From positions 36,474,001 through 36,538,000 of the forward strand of contig NC_064891.1 of the NCBI RefSeq assembly GCF_929443795.1: a DNA stretch of 64,000 nt, written 5' to 3'. Each line of letters opens with the position of its first letter. The stretch's first letter is position 1. The translations under genes were made by a program, and so were the position numbers. Below, piece after piece: positions 13,923 to 24,480 of this stretch. The DNA comes from Astur gentilis. Its lineage: Eukaryota; Chordata; Aves; Accipitriformes; Accipitridae. Below the pieces are notes generated by a model. The model was not told the DNA's origin and did not search any database. It saw only the letters and a program-made list of their open reading frames with translations.

Positions 13923-14020
13923 TGTAACACATGCTTCTCTTTGTAAGCATATGACTTCAGCGGACTACTCAGATGCTTAAAGATTAGCATATGCCCAAGT
14001 GCTTTGTTGAATCAGGTCTC
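13923..14020. repeat. old palindromic interspersed repeat, copy 2
   Basis: The right arm reads GACTTCAGCGGACTACTCAG, then ATGCTTAAAGATTAGCATATG, then AAGTGCTTTGTTGAATCAGG. Its reverse complement aligns with the left arm at 8,318 (GACCTGAT-CA-CAAAG shared). The better-preserved arm is about 70 bases and the opposite arm (13,923-13,955) is eroded. Confidence 0.55.
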
Positions 14021-14512
14021 TCTTAGGTGTGAATCCGAGATGGTGGAGTATTCGGCGTGGTTTCTCTGTAGCCATAGGCACGAGCTGACTGGCACATAGG
14101 GTTTAGAGTATCAGAGAGACCTTGCTGCTGCACGATGTTATCTTATCCACATCTGTGGTACTGATCTTCCCTTCTCGTAGAATAGCAGTGGATGGTGACA
14201 ATTAATTCCATAAGGTGAATGAACAGGATTGCATGTTTCCCATCAAAAGAGCAGCATCTGTTGTTTTTAGCACTTCCCAGAATCACGGGTGTCTTAAATC
14301 AAAGTAACAGTATATTAAGGTTGTTTGAGGTATTAATACTCCATATTTCCCTATTTCTTTTTTTTAAAAAGGACCTTATCTTTACTTTTTCATGCTTCCC
14401 TATAGCTGGTGTTCTTTTCCATAGCAGTGACTTCGTAAAGTTTTGTTTCTTACTCCCTTGCCTGTGTCAAACGGTTGTTTCTTTGAAAGCAGAACTCCAA
14501 TGTAACAAAAGC

Positions 14513-14527
14513 TTGTGTGTGTGTGTG
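14513..14527. repeat. short TG dinucleotide run
   Basis: Seven to eight TG units. Short and probably not highly polymorphic. Confidence 0.85.
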
Positions 14528-15299
14528 CATGTCTGTGAATGGACATACGCAGTACCTGCAGGTCAAATTCAGTGTTCCTGGCTGCTGTAGTAAATTCAGC
14601 CCTAAACATGTTATTAGCCTTTGGCTTTGGAAAGCCATATGGCCAACAAATCTGGCCAGAATCAGACTGAATCCAATTCACAGAAAGCTGGTAAACCTGG
14701 ATTTGTTGCTGAGAGTGTCCAAATGTTGTCTTTAGTCAGCCAAGAAAATACTAGCAGCCAAACTATTATGATAAAGTAAGACTGATTGCTGTGTTTTCAC
14801 CTGACAAACGCAGGTGATGAATGCAAGCAGTGGCAGAAAACCACCAGCATCTCTTTCAAGTAGTACATGTTTATAGCTCCAAAGAGCGGATCTAATTCTA
14901 GATTCTATCGATCACATGCCTGCGAGGCTTTTAACTGCTGTCCTCTTTTGTCTGGTGTCTTCCAGAACGGAAGGAGATCAGCTCAAACTTTGTGCGTAGT
15001 GCTCTGCGCAAATGAAAGAAGAAAGCGCTCGTTCCCTCCTAAACAGAGGGGGACTTTGGCATCTAGTATATTAATATTTATGGCAGTGTTGACCAGTGGG
15101 GATTGAATTAATGCAACTGGCTGGAATCAGAATGCTTTTGGTTTTCATTTTTTTAAATTAAGGAGATGGAGCTTTAATTGTCATTATGTGTAAATCCATT
15201 CTGTTTAGCTTCATGAGAGAGGGGGGTATTTTTATTATCTTTCACTAGTAAGAGTTACTTGCTTAAGAAGCTTTCAAAATATTAACCAGTCGCTGAAGG

Positions 15300-15510
15300 T
15301 TCTTTGAAGAAAAATATGACTGCTCGTGTAAACAATTAATGGTTGTTAAGCATGGCAGTGTATATTATGACAAACAACACATGCTACATTATGCCAGCTG
15401 GTGTAATGATGTGATAATGTCTGACTCATTAACTCTGGCACACAGTTTACGATGCCCTTCTATGACAGGATTAATTGATTCACACATACATTAAAACAAA
15501 AATAACTAAA
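15300..15510. other. candidate conserved non-coding element
   Basis: AT-rich, non-repetitive block dense in TTAAT/ATTA words and short dyads, for example AACAATTAATGGTTGTTAAG and GACAGGATTAATTGATTCAC. Such composition is common in vertebrate developmental enhancers bound by homeodomain proteins. There is no direct evidence of conservation or function. Confidence 0.25.
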
Positions 15511-17994
15511 CTGAAATTCAGCTGGAAGCCTGGCTTCTCATTTGTCATCAGCCCTGTTGGTGGTTAAAGTCAGTTCGGGCCCAGTGCAGGGGGAGTCGAG
15601 GTTTGTCCGCTGACCTTTGTTTTGGCTAGCAGGATCAGTATCTTGTGAGGAGGGAAGGAGTTGCACGAGCAGCGATTTGACTGAACGGTGCCTACGATGG
15701 CTTTAGTGCTTCTATAACTGTTTGGGTCAAATAGGGAAGTTGGAAGGTGAAAATATCAAAGAATTGAAAAGCCGTTTTTGCCTAAGGACATAAATGCACA
15801 GCCCGTTGTTTACTGTCTTTATAGAGTAAGAGCTAGTTAAATACATTTGTATCGGAGGATTGATTAGCTGTTACGTTGCGAGTGGGGAATCTTTCCTCAA
15901 ACGAGAACTTCAAACACACATGTGAAGAAATTCCTGAAGGCTATCTCAAAGTTGTTCAGGCAGTGGGAAAACTGAATTGGAAGCAATTTCATAAAGATGA
16001 AATGAAAACAATGATTTAGAAATGGAAATGAAAAACCTTGTGGTGAAGCGACCTGTGACTTACCTGCCTTGATGCTCTCTGATAGGGAGAAACCCAGCTT
16101 ATGTTTGCTTTTACCCTGTGTCAGTGATTAGCCTGTACCTGACATGATGAAAAGCAGCTTCAATATTCACTTAGAGTTTTTTTTAGACTGTTCTGCTTGT
16201 AATGTGTACCTGGTCTAGGAGCCACAGCAGAAGCAAAGGTGTTGGAAGTTGCGAACAGGACTGTGTTCTCAATTTTGCTCACGCTGTAACGTTGGGTTGC
16301 TTAATATCTAGCAGTCCAACAAATTGTATAAGATCTGTGAGTTTTAGCATAACGTGCGTAGTGCTAACGTGTCAGTATGTCACTCGTGGCAATTAGTAGG
16401 TGAAAGGGCTTAGATTTCTCAAACCCCAAAGATGTTTCTAATCATGAAATTGGAAGATGCTTTGCTTATTATTATACTGTACAGTCAATTTTATTTTTTT
16501 TCAAGAAGATGCATGTAACTAGGCTTAGAAAAATTATGTAATCTACATGTTTCCATTTGACAGGTCTCTTAAAGGACGACGGAGGGGAAAGAAGAAGTTA
16601 TTTACTCATACTGAGTAATACATTCAGTTGTCCAACTGAGTAAGAACTTGTAGCAGGAGGAAAAGTAATAGGGCTTACCTGTGTGCTAGGACTTGTTGGC
16701 AAATGGACAAAAAGGAGAGAAAGCAGGGGGTAAGTGCAAAAACTGGTAGCTTGAACGAAGCCACAGGTTTTAACTGAAGATTTAATTTAATTTGTGACTT
16801 CTTCCTGGTCTTCCAAAAAGTGGAAGGCCTTGCTAAAGTAAATGTTATCTGAGAAAAGAGACTAATCAAATTACAAATAATGAAAAAATTCTAGGGAAGA
16901 AACAGCATTATCCAGTAAACTTTACGCTGTTTAAGAAATAAAGGCAGCTGAATCTTAATGTTCAGCATGTACTTAATTTTCACTTTTTAAAGAAGTTCCC
17001 CTCGTTTGTGGTACGATATCCTTAAGTGGTTCGTTCCTGCAGCACAAAGTGGTGTGTTCAGATGCTCTGTTTCTGCAGAGAGAGATATGTTGAAGGGGGT
17101 ACGTCCCAGTGCAGTCACGCAGAATAGATGCTTGAGCTTTGCTACCGGGAGCTGCCCCAGTTGCTGTTTCACTGTTGATAAACGTACATGGCTGTCAGTG
17201 AAACTTTCTGAAAGCTCAGAAATGGGTCCCTAGCTCAAGAATAGTTTCCTAGGAGCTTCACGTGCTTACTGGATAATAGAGTTATACTGTGGCAAAGTAT
17301 AATCTAGAAGTGAGTCTAATAGAAAATCTCTCTCATAGGCATTTTTATGGAAAAATGTTTCCTGACTGAAACAGTTTGATAAAAAGGCTCCCACTTCCAC
17401 TGAATATTTAGTGTTAGTTGGGTTTTTTTTTCTTTCCCCAGCTTAAGGAAAACAGACATATTTTACACTTCAACCATCTCCCCTGCCTCTAATTTTCTCT
17501 GAAAATAAAATATTTTGACTGGGGCAGGTTAGTTTATATCCCTGTGCTTTTTTCAGCTGGGATGCTAGCATGACAGTGTTCTTGATGATGTGCTACTTGT
17601 TTCAGTGTAATAGGGCAGGTGGTGTTACTTCCAGATGTTTTTCAGCTAGCTGTCTGACCTTATGGAAGTTGTTGGGAGCGTAGAGCAGTCAAATTTCCTT
17701 TGAAATGAAGTACTGTTGTGGTATTTTCGAATGGAGTTACTTCAGGTTTTGCCCAGTATATTTCCACTTAGGCTTTGTGCTTTAAGGAACTGTCAGAACA
17801 TCCTCCAAGCTCTGAGCAGCCTTAGTCATAAGGTGTTGGATCCTGTAGTTCTGATGACCCATGTGTTTTTTTGTTCATATCGCTTAATATTAGTGGAAGA
17901 TGGCTGGCTCACGCTGGTGTCAGTGCCCTTGAATATGATGACCTGAAGAAGTCTTGGAGTCTCTGTCTGGTGAATTCTTCGTGCAAGTTTGGAC

Positions 17995-19222
17995 TGAGTG
18001 TTATGAGAGCACTCACGTGGCAAGTCCAGGGTAAGAAGAGGATCAGGCCCAGTCAGCATGGGTTTACGAAAGGCAGGTCCTGCTTGACCAACCTGATCTC
18101 CTTCTACGACCAGGTGACCCGCCTAGTGGATGAGGGAAAGGCTGTGGATGTTACCTTCCTTGACTTCGGCAACGCCTTTGACACTGTCTCTCATGGCATA
18201 CTCCTTGAGAAACTGGCGTCTTGTGGTTTGGATAAGTGTACTCTTTGCTGGGTGAAAAACTGGCTGGATGGCCGAGCCCAGAGGGTTGTGGTGAACAGGG
18301 TGAAATCCAGTTGGTGGCAGGTCACAAGTGATGTTCTCCAGGGCTCGGTGTTGGGCCCTGTTATGTTTAATATCTCTATCGATGATTTGGATGAGGGGAT
18401 TGAGTGCACCCTCAGCAAGTTTGCAGATGACACCAAGTTGGGAGGCAGGGTCAATCTGCACGAGGGTAGGGAGGCTCTACAAAGAGATCTGGACAGGCTG
18501 GATCGGTGGGCCGAGGCCAACTGTATGAAGTTCAACAAGGCCGAGTGCCGGGTCCTGCACTTCGGTCATGACAACCCTGTGCAGCGCTATGGGCTTGGGG
18601 AAGAGTGGCTGGAAAGCTGCCCAGCAGAGAAAGACCTGGGTGTGCTGGTCGACAGCTGGCTGAATATGAGCCGGCAGTGTGCCCAGGTGGCCAAGAAGGC
18701 CAACGGCATCCTGGCCTGTATTGGAAATAGTGTGGTCGGCAGGAGCAGGGCAGTGATCGTCCCCCTGTACTTGGCACTGGTGAGGCCGCACCTCAAGTCC
18801 TGTGTTCAGTTTTGGGCCCCTCACTACAAGAAAGACATTGAGGTGCTGGAGCGTGTCCGGAGAAGGGCAGCCAAGCTGGTGAGGGGCCTGGAGCGTAAGT
18901 CTTATGAGGAGTGGCTGAGGGAACTGGGGTTGTTTAGTCTGGAGAAGAGGAGGCTGAGGGGAGACCTTATCACTCTCTACAGCTGCCTGAAGGGGGTTGT
19001 AGTGAGGTGAGTGTTGGTCTCTTCTGTCAGGTGGCTGGAGATAGGACGAGAGGAAATGGCCTCAAGTTGAGGCAAGGGAGGTTTAGGTTAGATATTAGGA
19101 AAAAAACTTTTACTGAGAGGGTTGTCAGACGTTGGAACAGGCTGCCCAGGGAAGCGGTTGACTCACCATCCCTGGAGGTATTAAAAAAGCGAGTAGACGG
19201 GATACTTAAGGGCATGGTTTGA
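17995..19222 (+). pseudogene. CR1 ORF2 reverse transcriptase fragment, frameshifted
   Basis: The C-terminal part of CR1 ORF2, the enzyme that copies the element's RNA into DNA at a nicked chromosomal site. The open frame runs to a stop at 19,008-19,010. In it, HGFTKGRSCLTNL (about 18,057-18,095) is the family's fingers/palm motif, and LDFGNAFDTVSH carries the first catalytic aspartate (codon 18,162-18,164). FADD at 18,420-18,431 supplies the other two aspartates, so the catalytic residues are present. QGSVLGP follows motif A, but the usual proline before it is leucine. The frame breaks in a five-G run at 18,992-18,996, where one lost G explains the shift. The tail then continues in another frame (from about 19,001) through DRTRGNGLKL and RLPREAVDSPSLEV to a stop at 19,220-19,222. 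The ATG at 17,871 lies in flanking DNA and is not a real start. The fragment is too short to act on its own. Confidence 0.95.
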
Positions 19223-19270
19223 CTCGATGGTCTTGAAGGTCCTTTCCAACCTAAATAATTCTATGATTCT
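19223..19270 (+). repeat. CR1 3' UTR and terminal ATTCTATG repeat
   Basis: The 3' end of the CR1 copy, the part recognised by the CR1 reverse transcriptase. After the ORF2 stop come GACTCGATGGTCTTGAAGG and CCTTTCCAACCTAAA, then ATTCTATG plus ATTCT. From memory, full CR1 3' UTRs carry roughly 30 more bases between the stop and GACTCGATG, so this copy seems to have a small internal deletion, possibly between two ATGGTT repeats. The count of terminal 8-mers (one full, one partial) is normal. Confidence 0.9.
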
Positions 19271-21544
19271 GAACCTAACATCTACTTGTGCTAGGTCACA
19301 GAATAAGAAACCAATTTATTAACTGTCCCTAGATTGTTTCTCTCTGCTGGTTCTTCTCTTTTTGTTCTGAGTTTGCGTTGCATTTACAACAGTGGTCTCT
19401 TGTCTACAATTGGGCAGTATGCCAATATGAAGGATAATAATAATTTATTTATAATTCTGAAGGTAAAAGTAATTGTAATTATAGGCAATATTTGGGCCTT
19501 TTGAAGTATATTGGGCACTGAATAGTTTTAGCAGCACAGTTTCACATGTACTAACTTTCCCCACCAATGGCTTCTGATACCTGAGGTGTTTCAGGCGTTC
19601 CTACCCTATGCTCTGTCCTGGACTGTAGACAAGTCTGCAGGGAGATAAAATCCCTGGTTAAACACAAAGTCCTCTCCTATGGTTTGAAGTCTTGCTACAC
19701 TCTCTCTGTGCAGTCACTTTTTCTTTAAGAGGCTGTCACGTGTAAGTGTGCCTTGGGTTTGGATGTTGCATCTAAATGCAGAGAGAACCCTGAATAGCCC
19801 TAGGGTGGGCTCATGTTAATTTTATTGGAATTTCTCCAGGCAACTGGAGCACTGAGCTACTGTTGAGTTATCAGTTTACACTTAACCAGAGCTGAAAGCT
19901 GAGGGTACGCGCTAACCTGGCATCCCAGTGACTTGTCACAGTTACCTGATGTGACATGGCTGACCGCTACAAATGTATCTTACTCTTTTACTCAACACAT
20001 TCTTTTGGAAACTTTGCACTACCTGTATTGAACTGACAGGTTAGTGTGCAAGAAACAAATTGCAGCACAGCATGGACTCATGAACTTGAGCCACTGTGCA
20101 GAACGGTGGCTGCTCTCCTCTCTTGGAAGTTAAATATTCCCCATAAGGATGTCGCCGTTCTGCTCATTTTCTTTGCTTTGAGGATGTTACTCTACAATGA
20201 AGCATGGTTTATTGGGGGTGGCGGGAAGTTGACTGGATGATGGTAATAGTTTGACCTAAAAACCCAGCTGAGATCAAGGCCTCACAGTTTTTAAGTGCAC
20301 AATGAAAACTGTTTCTGCCTGAAAGAGCATACGGTCTTAAATGGGTAAGGAGAAAAAGGAGAAGAGGGCATTCCATCCCAAATAATTCCGGGGAGTCTGG
20401 CAGAGATCCAAGATATTTTCCATAGCTGGTATATCTTGAATCGGCATTGAAAAAAACTTTCAAGTGTTTGGCCAGAACAGTGCTGTGTTAGTGTTTGTGT
20501 GAACCTTCACTATAAGTATTTGCAGTTTGCTTTATCATGAGATGTGTGAATTTTACTGGGCTTATAAATCAGGTGATATACTTCAGTTCAGGGTTCAGAT
20601 GACCATGATTCTTTCAGTCTGGTTTTCAGAAGAAATTATGATTACAAATAAATAAAAAAAAATTATAAATATTGCCTGGCGCTCAAGTGAGAAGGCTTGT
20701 TTACCTGGAAGTCTGTCGGACAAAGCAACCAGCGGGATGTTGGCAGAGTGCTACCACAAGACAGGAAGACAGCAGAGACTATTTTAAGTGTTTAACTGTG
20801 TAACTATTTGCTTTTTAGCTGATTCTAATACTGACATTAATGGACTAGGGAGCAGTGATTGTTAGATGTATCAGAACAGCTTTTGGAAACGTGATCATTA
20901 AAGTCTCCTTTGGCTGTTCATACCTCTCCTGTTATGGGTGAGGTGGAGTCTGTCAAATTGTTGCGTTGTCCCCTTTGGAGCTCTGCAAATCTGAGACATT
21001 TGAGGATACGGTTTTTACTGCTCATCTGAGTAGCCATGAGGTACGCAGATTCTTCTGTAGTTAGATGTAATTAAATGCAGAACATGCCCCATTGCCTGTC
21101 CTCAATATAGCCACATGATGTAGCAAACTTGTTTGTATATGTGGAGAGTCAGCCGAAGCACCAAAGTCATTAATGTTTTTCCTCTGGGACACAAGAGTTT
21201 CCAGTTTGTTGAGAGCCCTCAAGTTTTTCTCTGTGAACTGGATTGACCTTGCTCCTTGCACACTTGGGGGTCCCAAGTGTTGCTGTTAGTTAAGGTAGGG
21301 GTTCAGGAGCAGACTGTGCCCTACAATGAGTCCAGAGGAATTCCAGACAGCTGTGTGGTGTCGCAGCACGCTGTAAGGGTTGGTGAAACACAAGTCAATG
21401 CTCAATGATCTAGAAGTACAACTTAATCAGCATTTGTAGTTAGGTGTATGTTTGCAGCTGAAAACAAGCACTGTATTTTCATAGCACAGGATCATTGCTT
21501 TAGACAAGGAAACAGTCACACAGGGTGTAATTGCAGAACGGAAT

Positions 21545-21563
21545 ATGTGTGTGTGTATGTGTG
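21545..21563. repeat. TG-rich simple repeat
   Basis: TG units interrupted by one TATG. Confidence 0.8.
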
Positions 21564-22970
21564 CACGCATACTTGTACAGTTTTGTTAGCATATCTGTAA
21601 AGTATTACTGGCAATAGAAGTGAGTATTCTGCATCATGCGATATGCTAATGACTAAGGAAGTTTTACAGGCAACCTTAAATAAAATATGCCCCCCTGTAC
21701 TTAGAGTTTTTTGCCTGTGAGGGTCTAAGGTGTCACCTGTTATCAACTAGTACCAGAGGAAAAGTATTTCTAGGGCTTGCAGTAATGATTGAGAAGAAGA
21801 TTAATTTCAGCTAAAGAAAATGTCTGATGATGATGGAAAGATAACAATCACCTATAGAGGAATAATGGATCACATAATTAACTTGGTGATCACATGATGA
21901 AAAGGTGATCCTTGGGCTATAGGAAAGCACAGACAGGTTTCTGCTCTGTTTGAACGTCCTGGAACGCTACTGAAGAGCAGTCCTCCCTTGGGGCCCTGCT
22001 ATGTGGAGTTCAGTGCACTGAGCTGACAGGAATGAGTCGGTGGCGTGCCACTGTGAAGGAGGACATCTCTGCATGGGAGTAAGGGGCTGTCTTGGCATCA
22101 GGACCAAAGCGTTAAGGCCACAGGAAACTGGGTGAAAGACTTAAGGGAGATAATGTGCTGGAAACTTCCTTGCACTGTGGTACAACTAGAAGGGTGAAAC
22201 TGTGCTTATGTTTGTTATACACACAATGATTTATGGCAAGAGATGCCAGCTGATGCTGTAGGTACATAGCGTAGTGCTGCTGGTCCTTTTTCTGAAGCGC
22301 AGGAGCTATTTTTTTGTTGTTTAACTCATTGAGGTTAGTTTAATTGTGCAGTAGGCATTTGAGAATGATTTGTGTACCTGGACTTCGCCTCAATCTGATG
22401 TGAGGTTAATGGTTAAGGTAGAGGTTTTTTAGGAAAAATTGGCAGCCCTGGTGGCTTGAAATTTTTCAAAGAGGATTCTGTATTGTTTGTGTGCTGGTTA
22501 ACTGTGTGTATTAATAATAACTTAGACCAGAACCAGCTTCATGCTCTCCATTTGGAATGCAGAGTCACATCTGGGCCCTGCCAATTTCTCCTACTGCTGC
22601 CTGAAGGTGTGCCACTGTAGGAAGAGTTGGTTAGAGGTGTGAGGGGGGGAGACAACTTTCTGCATAGTTCTGTTGTGTAGTCAAGGAGACAAGAGATGCA
22701 GGAGTGGGAAATACCATAATATTTTTCTCATTGCAGTGGTGGAGTTGAAAAAGTAGAAGCTGAGGCCGGTTACACATGACCTGCTGAGCTGGTTCATTTA
22801 AGGTGCGCCACACTTGAAGGGGCTGTAAGAGTTACCTTCTCCGTTTGCCTCCCACGACTTAGGAGGATGTTCAGGTGTCTAGACATGTTTCCTGATCAGT
22901 CTTAGCTCTCACCAACCCAATAGTAAGATATGCTTACCAACCCACTAGTGTCAAATGCTGCTTTAGAGAG

Positions 22971-23028
22971 AAAAAACAAACAAACAAAAACAACAACCAA
23001 ACCATATATATATAAAAGTGTGTGTGTG
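22971..23028. repeat. A/C tract followed by TA and TG runs
   Basis: AAACAAACAAAC-like units, then ATATATATATA, then GTGTGTGTGTG. A compound simple repeat likely to vary in length. Confidence 0.85.
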
Positions 23029-23079
23029 AAAAATTAAAAAATAGCATCCGGAGCTGCTAGGACAGTAACGGACTATAAT

Positions 23080-23260
23080 GTATGCTAAACACAGAGGCCA
23101 AACGCTGCAGGCAATTTCTCCACTGCTCATATAAATCACATGGTAAAGGTTTTACTGGGAACTGAAGTGGATATTTAAATATTCCCCAGGTTAAGTTTAT
23201 TCATTTTGTTTTGATTGAAACAATCAGAAAAGATTGTGTGGCTGTAATTTCAACAGGAGG
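23080..23260. other. candidate conserved non-coding element
   Basis: Complex AT-rich sequence with ATATAAATCACATGG, GGATATTTAAATATTCC (a near-perfect palindrome) and TTGATTGAAACAATCAG. No ORF and no recognised repeat. Called on texture alone. Confidence 0.25.
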
Positions 23261-23358
23261 TTAAAGTAGGTGACTGACCGAGTTGGGATCGTATTTACTT
23301 TAGACCTCAGTAGAGAGATTACTCATAGGGATCTTATTAGGCTGTATGATTAAAAAGG

Positions 23359-23377
23359 AAAAAAAAAAAAAAAAAAA
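23359..23377. repeat. poly-A run
   Basis: About 19 consecutive A. The flanking sequence shows no recognisable retrocopy, so I do not read it as the tail of an inserted transcript. Confidence 0.9.
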
Positions 23378-23939
23378 GGCAGCAGCAACAAATTTTCAAT
23401 ATCTAACACATATAGTGGCTGCATAATGTTGCATCTAGATGGATGATAGTTTAATTTAATGTTTAGTCTTATGCATGGGCTTACTCAGACAAACAATTGC
23501 TTGCTCCCAGGGGATTGTGGGCATTAATATCAATACGATAACACAAGCATCAGAGCCATGCACAGAGAGCTGGAGGATTCAAAGCAGCCTGGTCCTCATA
23601 GGAGCTGAGTTATTTGGTTGATCTCACTGTAACTTTTACTTCTTGAGAGAAAAGAGAGGCTTTAATAGCTGTAGTATTCCCTGTGCCTGTAGGTGAAACC
23701 GAAGACTTGAGCTAGGCTCCTGCAGAAATCCCAGATGAGATTTGCACAGTACACCTTGTCCTTCAGTTAAACTAACAAGCTGTGGGCTCTGACTGCCTTC
23801 ACGTACCTAACTGGTATTTCAGTTAGCGCTCATCTTCTTTCCACCCTACCCCTCATGACCCTTCTTTCTCCATCCATCAGCTCTGACTTCTTAAAAATTG
23901 AAAGAGCTGCCCAAGAAAGTGTTACAGGGGAATAACGTG

Positions 23940-24480
23940 GTCCTGCCTAGTGATTGGTGCACATGCAGACAACACACACTGACATTAAATGATGGTGTCT
24001 CAGAATGTGCATGTAATGAGGCACCATCATCATAATTTAACTGTAGTTCTGCTTAGTGGCAATATAGAGAAATTATTAATTAACCAATTTTATAATAGAA
24101 TATACAGAGGCGATGTAGTTGCCTACAGGAGGAAGAGGGGGCTGTAATTTGCTGGTATCAGATGAATTATGTTATGAAAAAGAGCTTCAAAAACTGCAGG
24201 AATGGAGAGGAAAAGGATAAGGCTGTAATGGTTTTGGGTTGTTTTTTGGTGTGTTTTTTTCTGATTTCCTAACGATTATTGTATGTCCATCCTTAAGGTC
24301 ATTTGTGATGTGTCCCATGCTGAGAATTATGACCAGCAGCAAGAAATGAGGAATTAATTTGTTTTAAATGATACTACACATTATCAGGAGAGAGACTGCA
24401 TTTTCAGCCACTAAAATGATTCCTAATGACAAGCTTAATCCTTCTATCAGACGCAGATGCGCAGAGTGCCATGCAGTTTT
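23940..24480. other. candidate conserved non-coding block
   Basis: Two adjacent AT-rich stretches (23,940-24,200 and 24,270-24,480), interrupted by a G/T tract, with AAATTATTAATTAACCAATT, CAGATGAATTATG and GGAATTAATTTGTTTTAAATG. Within the first, ATGATGGTG and CACCATCATCAT form a short inverted pair. No coding signal. Confidence 0.25.
24230..24261. repeat. G/T-rich low-complexity tract
   Basis: GGTTTTGGGTTGTTTTTTGG followed by TGTGTTTTTTT. Confidence 0.75.

Larger units (their letters stand above)
14021..17994. other. non-coding, no gene recognised
   Basis: Unique flank of the CR1 insertion with one enhancer-like block at 15,300-15,510. Open frames are 123 codons or shorter and lack family motifs. 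Confidence 0.7.
17995..19270 (+). mobile_element. CR1 non-LTR retrotransposon, 5'-truncated copy
   Basis: A chicken-repeat-1 (CR1) LINE, the main retrotransposon of birds. It contains the palm and thumb part of the reverse transcriptase, the C-terminal tail of ORF2, a short 3' UTR and the diagnostic end: ATTCTATG at 19,258-19,265 followed by a partial second unit ATTCT ending at 19,270. The 5' half of ORF2 (endonuclease), ORF1 and the 5' UTR are absent, as in most CR1 copies, because reverse transcription starts at the 3' end and stops early. The 5' edge is uncertain: clear similarity begins near 18,030 and may reach back to about 17,950. CR1 makes no reliable target-site duplication and none is evident. 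The 3' UTR is short, with about 35 bases from the ORF2 stop to the terminal repeat. The coding part is broken by one frameshift, so the copy is not ancient. Confidence 0.96.

Noticed and set aside
17871..17994. The ATG at 17,871 as the start of a 379-residue host protein
   Set aside because: The frame's similarity to CR1 reverse transcriptase begins only near 18,000. The first 40 residues come from flanking DNA and the CR1 copy is 5'-truncated, so this is not a real start or fusion gene.
18123..18824. Minus-strand frames of 69-115 codons across the CR1
   Set aside because: They are antisense shadows of the CR1 coding frame, with no independent motif.
23359..23377. Poly-A run as the tail of a processed pseudogene or SINE
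   Set aside because: The upstream sequence is AT-rich and unrecognisable, with no polyadenylation signal at the right distance and no flanking duplication.
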